From an uncultured Lachnospiraceae bacterium (GTDB taxonomy: Bacteria > Bacillota > Clostridia > Lachnospirales > Lachnospiraceae), in assembly GCA_910577045.1 (NCBI GenBank), contig CAJTLB010000005.1, forward strand, positions 161,754-225,753: a DNA stretch of 64,000 nt, given 5' to 3'. Of the stretch, positions 9,805 through 17,716 are shown in pieces (position 1 is the stretch's first letter; every line of letters starts with the position of its first letter). The position numbers and the translations under genes were made by a program. Below the pieces are notes generated by a model, which saw only the letters and a list, made by a program, of their open reading frames with translations, was not told where the DNA came from and made no database searches.

Positions 9805-10008
9805 CTAACGGCAGCCGTGGGCGAAGCGAAGGCAGTATCTTTTACTGCCATAAGGCAATCCACAAAATTGTCTTTCTCCTAACTGCTGCTGGTGGATTGA
9901 AACAAAAATTCTATGGAACTCATTCATAGCATATTCTACATGAGCTATACAATCTGCGCCTGACGTAGCAACTTTAGCTGCATATTTCCTTACTGTGTCC
10001 GTGTGCAT
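9805..10008 (-). CDS. Doubtful small open frame in the hydA-tolC gap
   Basis: The 318-base gap between hydA and the TolC-like gene has a 67-codon open frame on the minus strand starting just past the terminator hairpin. It has no convincing ribosome site. Its predicted product is His/Arg/Cys-rich with no recognised motif. The same stretch has a 7-bp hairpin near 9830 (GGCAGTA/TACTGCC). It may be a small gene, a small RNA or nothing; I cannot decide. Confidence 0.2.
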   Translation of the reverse strand: MHTDTVRKYAAKVATSGADCIAHVEYAMNEFHRIFVSIHQQQLGERQFCGLPYGSKRYCLRFAHGCR

Positions 10009-10010
10009 AA

Positions 10011-10046
10011 AAAAACAGGGGGCGATAAAATGCCTCCTGTTTTTTT
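10011..10046. terminator. Bidirectional terminator after the exporter operon
   Basis: The stem arms ACAGGGGGC and GCCTCCTGT are flanked by A-tract and T-tract, so it works in either direction. It lies 18 bases past the stop of the TolC-like gene. Confidence 0.8.
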
Positions 10047-10063
10047 ATTTAAAAACTACTTCA

Positions 10064-11428
10064 TTATAATCCCATCAATATCCACTTATAAGTATTCACT
10101 GCATCTAATAATGCACTTTCTGCTGTTTTACAAGCGGTTTCCTCTGCCACAAAACTAACTTTTTTCTGCTCATATTCTAATTTTGATATCATGCCTAGAT
10201 TATATTGCTCTTCTGAATTCTTCATTTGGCGTTCTGCATTTGCACATTTTTCTTTTGCCATATCTAGCTCTGTTTTTTTCGTCTGAATATCCAAATATGC
10301 CTTATTTACTTCACTTCTTACATTTTCACGCTCTGCATCTAACGCATACCTATCGGAAGTCCGGGTTGCGGAATTCGTTCCAGGGCCATAATCACTCATT
10401 GTATTTTTCTTACTATTTACACTATAATTATTTGCCAATGCTGTTTCAATATCCTGGTATAAATCAATACTTGCTATATATTCATAATCTACTTCTGGCA
10501 GTGCGCCAAAGGTAATATCTTCATTAAAATTCCTTCCAATTAACTTACAAAACTCCTGTTTTAAAGAAGCCATTTGGTTTTCTAAATTAGAAATGCTGCT
10601 TTTTAAGTTAGTAACATTATAAAGGGCATCTGCCACATCATTTTCTGTGCACATCCCTAGCTCTTGCCGTACTAATGTCCCTTGGTAAGCTGTTTCTGCC
10701 ATCTCCAAATTTGCCTGAAGCTGTTCTAAGTTATAAACTAACTGATAATAAGTTGGGTACATTCCTTGGGCCGCCTTTACCATAGTTGCCTCTGCCTCTG
10801 CAAATTGCAGGTAATAATTACGAAGCCCGCTTGCTGACATGCCAGAACCATTTGCCATAGAGCTCATCATGTCGCTCATTGTTGTATTAACCTCTTGGAT
10901 ACTCTGTATATATCCCTTTTGTACCTCTAAAGTAGCCATAGAATTTTGTAGCCCAGCTATCTGGTTATTAATCGCAATCTTATCAGACTCATTTGTAATG
11001 CTATCTAACTTATTATTTAACTCTTTAATATTATTCCGATAAGAACTAATTCCCTTATTCAAGTCATCAAGTGCCTTATCCATTTCCCTATCAGAACTTG
11101 CATAACCTCCTGACGGGCTTGAAGATGCGCCCGTGCCTTCTGCTTCTTCATACGCATCACGCATATTACTATAAGTATATCGGTTACTTACAATTGTATT
11201 ATTATAACTGCGCACTAGAAAGTCAATTTCTCCATATTCTACTACGCCATCACTAAGCTGCGCTTCAGAATATTCGGCTGTGCTCTTAGTACTATAAGTC
11301 TGCACTTTTGGAATAGTATATGGCCCATCATCGTCATCTTTTGCTGCATATGCTGGAAGTATGGTATTTACAAGCATTAACCCGCTTAATGCACTAACGC
11401 CAAGTTTCTTTGCCAAATGATTCTTCAT
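10064..11428 (-). CDS. TolC-family exported coiled-coil protein
   Basis: 454 residues with a clear signal peptide (KKLGVSALSGLMLVNTILPAYA, cleavage near 29) and long heptad-rich helical stretches in two similar halves, typical of TolC/OEP proteins (for example LYQDIETALANNYSVNSKK and the C-terminal NSEEQYNLGMISKLEYEQ, a strong OEP signature). TolC forms outer-membrane channels in Gram-negatives; several Clostridia have such genes beside MacAB-like exporters, where the protein probably sits in the cell wall. It is the last gene of a four-gene minus-strand operon with adaptor, ATPase and permease. Confidence 0.8.
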   Translation of the reverse strand: MKNHLAKKLGVSALSGLMLVNTILPAYAAKDDDDGPYTIPKVQTYSTKSTAEYSEAQLSDGVVEYGEIDFLVRSYNNTIVSNRYTYSNMRDAYEEAEGTGASSSPSGGYASSDREMDKALDDLNKGISSYRNNIKELNNKLDSITNESDKIAINNQIAGLQNSMATLEVQKGYIQSIQEVNTTMSDMMSSMANGSGMSASGLRNYYLQFAEAEATMVKAAQGMYPTYYQLVYNLEQLQANLEMAETAYQGTLVRQELGMCTENDVADALYNVTNLKSSISNLENQMASLKQEFCKLIGRNFNEDITFGALPEVDYEYIASIDLYQDIETALANNYSVNSKKNTMSDYGPGTNSATRTSDRYALDAERENVRSEVNKAYLDIQTKKTELDMAKEKCANAERQMKNSEEQYNLGMISKLEYEQKKVSFVAEETACKTAESALLDAVNTYKWILMGL

Positions 11429-11475
11429 AATAATCCTCCTTCTTACTTCTCTTCCATTGTCCCCACTCTGCTAAT

Positions 11476-12660
11476 TTATATACTTCTTAACGCATCAATT
11501 GGATTTAACTCACTTGCTTTCTTTGCTGGAGTAAAACCAAAAATAATTCCGACTGCCGCAGAAAAACCAACACCTAAAGCAATCGCTCCCCATGATATAG
11601 GCACTGCAATATCCATTACCGCCCCACATATAAAGGAAATCGTTAATCCAACGACTACCCCCAAAATTCCACCCAATACCGACAACATAATTGCCTCTGT
11701 CAAGAATTGAACCTGTATTAGCCTTGGTTCTGCCCCAAGTGCTTTACGGAGCCCAATTTCTACAGTACGCTCTGTCACAGATACCAGCATCATATTCATA
11801 ATGCCAATTCCGCCAACTAAAAGCGCAATAGACGCAATTGCCGTCAATGCTGTTGTAAGCATGCCTTGTACGCTCTTCATCATATCTAAAAGACTGTCCA
11901 TTACAATTAAAATATAACTATTATCTTTATGGTTAAATATTGTATCCAAATATTGCTCTACGGCATCTGATATATTAGTAGTGTCATCTGATTCTTCTGA
12001 CATATAAATTTCTAGGCTATATATTTTATTTTGCCCTGTTAGGTTCATTAGATTCCTATATGGAATATAAATATCAGAACTATTCCCTGACATCAATGTC
12101 ATAACGGACTCATCACCGCCATCTACCACGCCCACAATACGATATAGGCTGCCCATAATTGCAATATCCTGCCCTACTGGGTTTTCTCCCATAAACGCAT
12201 CATTCATAAACTCGGCACTTATCACACAGACACGGTTTTTATTTTCTACATCTAAGACATTCAGCCCTCTTCCAATTGAGATTAAATCAGAATTCCGGCT
12301 AAAAAATGTTTCATTCTTGCCATCAATAATAATATCTTCATAAATGGTGCCATTCCTATGTATATCAATCGTAGCATTAATGGTAGGCGCAATCCCTGTT
12401 ACGCCATCAATTTGATTAATCTCTGTAAGTTCTTTATCCACTAACCCTTGCTTTAAAGGAGTGCCCTGTACACTTACTACAAGAGTATTTGCCCCTACAC
12501 TGTCAAATTGCTCATTGACATTTGCAATTAATGCTTCAATTACTGTAATTAACGCAATAATCGCTGTTACGCCAATAATAATGCCTAGTATTGTCAGAAA
12601 GGACCTTAATTTATTCTGAATAATATTTTCCCATGACATCTTAATGCTTTCTCTAAGCAT
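11476..12660 (-). CDS. MacB-like ABC transporter permease
   Basis: 394 residues with the MacB/FtsX layout: an N-terminal membrane helix (RSFLTILGIIIGVTAIIALI), a large extracytoplasmic MacB-PCD domain (about 45-265), then three C-terminal helices (the last region carries GGIGIMNMMLVSVTERTVEI, a signature of macrolide-export-type permeases). The N-terminus overlaps the ATPase gene by 8 bases. MacB-type pumps export peptides, toxins or macrolides by driving an adaptor plus TolC assembly; no membrane-transit channel is implied for the permease itself. Confidence 0.88.
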   Translation of the reverse strand: MLRESIKMSWENIIQNKLRSFLTILGIIIGVTAIIALITVIEALIANVNEQFDSVGANTLVVSVQGTPLKQGLVDKELTEINQIDGVTGIAPTINATIDIHRNGTIYEDIIIDGKNETFFSRNSDLISIGRGLNVLDVENKNRVCVISAEFMNDAFMGENPVGQDIAIMGSLYRIVGVVDGGDESVMTLMSGNSSDIYIPYRNLMNLTGQNKIYSLEIYMSEESDDTTNISDAVEQYLDTIFNHKDNSYILIVMDSLLDMMKSVQGMLTTALTAIASIALLVGGIGIMNMMLVSVTERTVEIGLRKALGAEPRLIQVQFLTEAIMLSVLGGILGVVVGLTISFICGAVMDIAVPISWGAIALGVGFSAAVGIIFGFTPAKKASELNPIDALRSI

Positions 12661-13345
12661 CTTCCGTCACCCCCTCTGACATAACGCCATCCAATATCTT
12701 TACAATTCTTCCTGCATGTTCTGCTATATGCCTGTCATGTGTAATCATAATAATGGTTCTTCCTTCTTTATTTAACTCATGGAACAATTCCATTACTTGT
12801 GCACCTGTTTTCTGGTCTAATGCACCTGTAGGCTCATCAGCAAGCAGAATAGAAGGCTGGGTTACGACAGCCCTAGAAATTGCTACCCTTTGCTGTTGGC
12901 CACCTGAAAGCTGGTTTGGAAAAAAGTCTAGCTTATTCCCTAAGCCCATCCGATCTAGCATAGCAGCAGCCCGTTCTCTCCGTTCTTTCCTAGATACCTT
13001 TGCATATACCAAAGGAAGCTCCACATTCTCCAAAATGGTATTCCTTTTTAAAAGCTGGAAAGACTGGAAAATAAACCCTATTTCTTTATTCCTAATATGG
13101 GCAAGCTCTATCTGGTCCATATCTGCAATTTCTTTTCCATTTAACACATACTTGCCAGAGGTTGGGACATCAAGGCAGCCAATAATATTCATCATGGTAG
13201 ACTTGCCAGAGCCAGATGGGCCAAGGATGGACACAAATTCCCCTCTCATCACGCTAAAATCAATATGGTTCAATACCACCTGTTCTTCATTCCCGATAGC
13301 ATAGCATTTGACAATATCTGTCATTTCCAATAATTTCTCCGGCAT
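12653..13345 (-). CDS. ABC transporter ATP-binding protein (MacB/LolD type)
   Basis: 230 residues with all ABC motifs: Walker A GPSGSGKST near 41, the Q-loop (FIFQSFQLL), signature LSGGQQQR near 143, Walker B ILLADEPTGALD and switch His in MITHDRHIAEH. The ADEPTGALD sequence is typical of the LolD/MacB branch. It begins directly after the adaptor gene (adjacent stop and start), so the genes are co-translated. Confidence 0.92.
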   Translation of the reverse strand: MPEKLLEMTDIVKCYAIGNEEQVVLNHIDFSVMRGEFVSILGPSGSGKSTMMNIIGCLDVPTSGKYVLNGKEIADMDQIELAHIRNKEIGFIFQSFQLLKRNTILENVELPLVYAKVSRKERRERAAAMLDRMGLGNKLDFFPNQLSGGQQQRVAISRAVVTQPSILLADEPTGALDQKTGAQVMELFHELNKEGRTIIMITHDRHIAEHAGRIVKILDGVMSEGVTEDA

Positions 13346-14584
13346 TTAGTATCCTCCCATCTGCATGCTCATTAACTGCTCATAGAAGGAATTATCAATA
13401 TAATATAGGACTTCTCCTTCTGTTACCCCTTCTAATATCTCTGCCTGGAAGCCATCATTAATGCCAACGGTAACATATTTACTCTGTATTGCGCCATTTT
13501 CATCCCGGTACTGTACAAACGGCTGGTTCTGTTTATCAAACTGCAGTGCATCCATAGGGATTAGAAGAGTATCCGATGCACTATCCTTTAAAGAAGTTAC
13601 TTCGACTGTCAAACCGCCTAATACGCTGCTATCATGCTCAAACTCCACTTCCGCATTAAAATAAGCCATTCCCGCTGCTGCTGTTGCCTGCATATCAATA
13701 AAGCTAACTTTACCTGGTTTTTCAAATCCTAATGCATCAATATATACTGTAACATCACTTCCCACCTGCATAGTAGCATAGTCATATTCATCTACCTTAA
13801 CCACAGCTTTTACAGACTCTGTATCCAATATATCCATAACAATCGTGCCTGTACTTAATTTTACATCTGGATCTACATAAATCTTATTTACAATCCCGTC
13901 AATTTCTGCCTTTACTTCCCTGTCACCAATCTGTTTTACCAAACTGTCATAAGAATTTTGCGCCTGGGTAAGCTGTGCCTGTGAAGAAGCAATACTAATA
14001 TTTGATGTATTACGGACTGTCTGATATGCCACATTTGCCGTATTATATTGTTCCTGTGCCAAATCATATGCCATCTTTGCCTGGTTATAATTCTGTTCTG
14101 AAGCTAACCCTGCTTCATACAAAGACTTGGTGGAATTATATGTTCTTTCTGCATCTTCAAGGGAAAGCCTTGCCTGGTTTAAACTACTCTCTGTCTGAGA
14201 AAGTTGTTGGTTTATACTTGCCTGCGTATTAGAAAGAGAAAGCTGTGCTGTCTCTATTGCTGTTTCTGCACTAGCTACTGCCAATTTATAATCTTCTTCA
14301 TCAATGGTATATAAAATATCACCTTTCTTTATCCTGTCTCCTTCCTTTACATGAATCTCTGTTAATTTCCATGACTGTGAACTAACAATATTTTGTACAT
14401 CTGATATCTGGGTATTTCCACTAAAACTATAATAGATATCTAAATCTCCCCTAGCAACAACGGCTGTACTATAAAGGCTGTCTACTGCCTTCTTGCTTTG
14501 GTTAACAAACCATACCACTACCGCAACAATTGCCACAATAACAATCCCTGCAATAATCAGTCTCTTCTTCTTTTTCTTCTTCAT
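13346..14584 (-). CDS. HlyD/MacA-type membrane fusion (adaptor) protein
   Basis: 412 residues. An N-terminal membrane anchor (about 8-28, IIAGIVIVAIVAVVVWFV) follows a run of lysines. Then come a lipoyl half-motif, a long alpha-hairpin coiled coil (about 110-225), the second lipoyl half, and beta-barrel domains. It links the ABC permease to the TolC-like partner and gates or stimulates the pump. First gene of the operon; the 237-base region upstream (14585-14821) is AT-rich and should carry the promoter, but I see no clear consensus. Confidence 0.88.
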   Translation of the reverse strand: MKKKKKKRLIIAGIVIVAIVAVVVWFVNQSKKAVDSLYSTAVVARGDLDIYYSFSGNTQISDVQNIVSSQSWKLTEIHVKEGDRIKKGDILYTIDEEDYKLAVASAETAIETAQLSLSNTQASINQQLSQTESSLNQARLSLEDAERTYNSTKSLYEAGLASEQNYNQAKMAYDLAQEQYNTANVAYQTVRNTSNISIASSQAQLTQAQNSYDSLVKQIGDREVKAEIDGIVNKIYVDPDVKLSTGTIVMDILDTESVKAVVKVDEYDYATMQVGSDVTVYIDALGFEKPGKVSFIDMQATAAAGMAYFNAEVEFEHDSSVLGGLTVEVTSLKDSASDTLLIPMDALQFDKQNQPFVQYRDENGAIQSKYVTVGINDGFQAEILEGVTEGEVLYYIDNSFYEQLMSMQMGGY

Positions 14585-14821
14585 ATCTTCCTCCTGAATG
14601 GCAATTCATTATAAGCAGCTTTCCATATTACTGACTTAATACAATAATACTACTTTTCCTTTATTCAGAATATACTTTTTTAAAAGATTTTGCAAGTAGA
14701 ATCATAAAAGAATTAGATACTTTATAATTATTTTATACTTTTTACTTTATAACTTTAACCACCTAAGAAAGATATTACTATTAGGATACCACAGCTTTTT
14801 CATAAATTTTAGAAGCATTTC

Positions 14822-16153
14822 TTAAGATTTCCGAATCTTTCTATCCCTTATATAAGCCTTGTATGCCCTCTCCTGCTCCTTCCCATACCCACGGATTGCA
14901 TTTGCTGGCAGCATAGACGAAAACATTTTCCAGTTTCCATGGAGGATACTGTGTTGTTTCCCATCTTTTGTATAAAATACAATTTTTGTCATTAATACAT
15001 TGGGGGTTGGGACTTCGCTTAAATTATTTTGGTACACCCCATAAGCCACATAAGCCCAAACAACATCTTGGTAAAATACCAAATTCTGCATACACAGCCG
15101 CCGAAAATCCCGGAACCAAAAACAATTTTCTGCATATAGTACTTCCCCTATCCAAATTTCCGGCGCATCTTGGATTCTCTTATCTAATGACTGTTGTTCA
15201 TGGTATGCCAGCCTTTGGTACTTTTTCTTTACCTGCCTTTCCATATAACAGACAAACATATAAAAGGCAGAATATGGCACAATATAAAGTGCTGCCACAA
15301 ATAAAAACATTATAGGATAACGCCTAATATCCCAAAGGAGCTGTTTCCATGTATAGCCAAGCTCCCATACCATCCATGCCATTACAATAACTAAAACGCA
15401 AAAAACAGCTAAAACAATCCTAATTACTATTTTTTTCTTTTTCTTATAACAACCAAGCATGGTATAACCTGAAGATGGAGAAAAAGGCCTTTCCTTCTTT
15501 TTTAATATTTTCTTAGTGTTTATATTAGATTGTTTCTTTGGCATTGGCCCTTTTCGTAATTTACTATCTGCTTCTATTCTATTTTTCATCTTGCAGACTT
15601 CCTGATAATTCTTATAAATTGTAAATTGGTATTGTTCTTTATTTAGGGTCCAAAATATAAGCATATTCCTTTCTTCTGGGTACAGGTTGTCCTTTTCTAC
15701 TTCTATCCTTTCTAGCTCTGATGTTGAAACCAAACGGAATATACTCTCATTTAAAAACAACTGGGTTCCTGTACGATAATCTTTATTTCTTTCTACCAAC
15801 ATAATATATTTTTCTGTTAATGCCTGATCTCCTGTACAGTACCACGCTTCCCTTGCCTGCTCATTTACATCCTTTACCATACTTTTTAATTCCCCATACC
15901 GCATCAATTCCTTTCCAATATGGGAATGTTTAACAGAAAACATACTAACACACAGCCATTTTAACAGCAGCCATAAAAAAACTGACCCTATGCTTAATAA
16001 TAAGATCCCCTTCCAGTCCTTCATTATGAATAGAAAAAAATAACCCATGCCAACCGGGGTAAATACCCATATTTTTAAATTTAACCTTTCATATTGAATA
16101 TGATACTTTACCATATTTTTTTGTATCTTACTATCTTTTATTTGAGTTTCCAT
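14822..16153 (-). CDS. Membrane protein with an internal tandem duplication, function unknown
   Basis: 443 residues. Two pairs of membrane helices (about 28-70 and 240-310) are each followed by a soluble beta-rich segment of about 120 residues that resembles a YcxB/PH-like fold (hydrophilic, alternating, ending with a basic helix). The repeated plan of helix pair plus soluble domain suggests an old duplication. A Lys-rich linker (about 205-240) joins the halves. No catalytic motif seen. It lies 15 bases after the next gene upstream (251-residue protein), so they form a two-gene operon. Confidence 0.6.
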   Translation of the reverse strand: METQIKDSKIQKNMVKYHIQYERLNLKIWVFTPVGMGYFFLFIMKDWKGILLLSIGSVFLWLLLKWLCVSMFSVKHSHIGKELMRYGELKSMVKDVNEQAREAWYCTGDQALTEKYIMLVERNKDYRTGTQLFLNESIFRLVSTSELERIEVEKDNLYPEERNMLIFWTLNKEQYQFTIYKNYQEVCKMKNRIEADSKLRKGPMPKKQSNINTKKILKKKERPFSPSSGYTMLGCYKKKKKIVIRIVLAVFCVLVIVMAWMVWELGYTWKQLLWDIRRYPIMFLFVAALYIVPYSAFYMFVCYMERQVKKKYQRLAYHEQQSLDKRIQDAPEIWIGEVLYAENCFWFRDFRRLCMQNLVFYQDVVWAYVAYGVYQNNLSEVPTPNVLMTKIVFYTKDGKQHSILHGNWKMFSSMLPANAIRGYGKEQERAYKAYIRDRKIRKS

Positions 16154-16168
16154 AAATTCCCCCTTACA

Positions 16169-16924
16169 TTAATTTACCCGAAAACTCATAAGTTCCTTTT
16201 TCACTTCTTCCAATATTTTTTCTGACGCAGCATGGAGTTCTAATAAGGTATCCGTAAATTCTTTTGTAATATCTTCTTTTATATTATGTATTTCTCTACT
16301 TTCTTGTTCTTTTTGTCTATCTGGGCTTATTTTTTCTTCCTGTCCTTTTTGTATTGTCTCTTTTTCTCTTTTTCTTATCTCCTCCTCTGTCGGAAGGTTT
16401 TGATAATGGGTTGTTAAATTAAACTTTTTTTGTTTCTCTTCTACGCCCATTACTTTTTTCAATAATTTCTCCATTAATTTTAATTTCTTTTGCTTAGGAA
16501 TATTAGGGTTATTTGCAATTGATTTTGCTTCTGCCATAAAATTCCCCATTTTATTTAATTTTAGCCTCTCTGTTTCTTCCTTTGTTTTACATTCCTTTAA
16601 CTTTTTCTCATAGGCTTCACTTTCTTGTTTCACCTCTAAATATTCCTTGTATGCTTCTGGATTATGCTTCTTTAAATAAGCAATCTCTTCTGGAGTTAAA
16701 TCCGCCCCAGCTTTCATTTTTACATCAATAGAAGACATCTGGTTGCCCTCACGGATTTTTTCCATGTCTTCTTTGTACTGTATAACCTGCCTTGCCTCTG
16801 GCTCCATTTCAGCCAATTTTTTCTTACTAATTCCTTCTTTCTTTTGCATCCACTTATTATCCATTTCTGCTAAATGAACCATATTCCTAACAGTGCCTGT
16901 TATTATATTTATCATCAATCCCAC
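16169..16924 (-). CDS. Highly charged coiled-coil protein, function unknown
   Basis: 251 residues, very rich in Lys and Glu, with long predicted helices throughout (for example LKLMEKLLKKVMGVEEKQKK) and no signal peptide or membrane helix. No known motif. It is translated ahead of the duplicated membrane protein and may be its cytoplasmic partner; that is inference from the 15-base spacing only. Confidence 0.55.
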   Translation of the reverse strand: MGLMINIITGTVRNMVHLAEMDNKWMQKKEGISKKKLAEMEPEARQVIQYKEDMEKIREGNQMSSIDVKMKAGADLTPEEIAYLKKHNPEAYKEYLEVKQESEAYEKKLKECKTKEETERLKLNKMGNFMAEAKSIANNPNIPKQKKLKLMEKLLKKVMGVEEKQKKFNLTTHYQNLPTEEEIRKREKETIQKGQEEKISPDRQKEQESREIHNIKEDITKEFTDTLLELHAASEKILEEVKKELMSFRVN

Positions 16925-16973
16925 CCTCCCTTTATCCTACTTATTCCTTTCTCCACATAGAATCCTTCTTTTT

Positions 16974-17480
16974 TTAATCACGCCCTAATTCAAGCTCTAT
17001 GCACTTCCATTCTTCCCCTAATATAGTATATGTTTCTACTTGCCTTGGCTCAATTTCCTTAAAACCAACCGATTTATAGCAATAATATGCCGGTTTATTA
17101 TTATCAAATACCCCTATTGTTATTTTATCTACCTTTAAAATATGAAATGCGTATTGTATCGCCAATGTTAGCATCTCTTTCCCATAACCTTTTCCTTGTT
17201 TTGTATTATCTACAATTACAAACCCAAAGCGGAGAATTTTCTTTTCCTGATCGATAAATCTCATAATAAAATGGCCTACTATACCAGTCTCATTAAAAGC
17301 AGTCATTTCATAAAAATCATCTTTATAGGCATTTTCATTATAAAAATTATTTATATCTTCTTTCGTAATTGGATAACCTTGATACCTATCCGCACTCCAC
17401 TTATAAAACATTTCTTCATCTGTTATCCATGAAACAATTTTTTCTGCATCACATGCTTTATATGGCCTTAACCTTAACAT
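16974..17480 (-). CDS. GNAT acetyltransferase, RimJ/RimL type
   Basis: 168 residues with the RimL-like plan: N-terminal LRLRPYKACDAEKIVSWI and acetyl-CoA motif (FGFVIVDNTKQGKGYGKEML, where Q-G-K-G-Y-G is the pyrophosphate loop). The C-terminal CYKSVGFKEIE is the usual motif B. The start is set at 17480 because GGGAGG precedes it; the open frame reaches 17495. May acetylate a protein N-terminus, an amino acid or a drug. Confidence 0.85.
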   Translation of the reverse strand: MLRLRPYKACDAEKIVSWITDEEMFYKWSADRYQGYPITKEDINNFYNENAYKDDFYEMTAFNETGIVGHFIMRFIDQEKKILRFGFVIVDNTKQGKGYGKEMLTLAIQYAFHILKVDKITIGVFDNNKPAYYCYKSVGFKEIEPRQVETYTILGEEWKCIELELGRD

Positions 17481-17551
17481 TCTTTTTCCTCCCACTTCTC
17501 TTGTTATAAAGTTCTACTTTCATTTTTAGAAATAATTTTATATCTAAGCAT

Positions 17552-17716
17552 TTAACTATTTTTAGTATAAAACCCAAGGTCAGATTCTGCAAGATATTCT
17601 TCAATTAACATACAGGCATCTTTATAAGGAATCCTAAAAAACTCCCTATCCATACGAATCCGATAATCTGATAATAATACATGTACCTCTTTCTCTACTT
17701 TTTGGCTTTTGTTATT
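17552..17716 (-). other. Open in-frame extension after the helD stop
   Basis: Immediately after the TGA that ends helD, the same frame stays open for a further 54 codons and encodes a plausible soluble sequence (RMDREFFRIPYKDACMLIEE and so on) with no ATG near a ribosome site. It may be a piece of a formerly longer gene or of a separate small protein. A real second gene is not supported by a start site. Confidence 0.3.
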
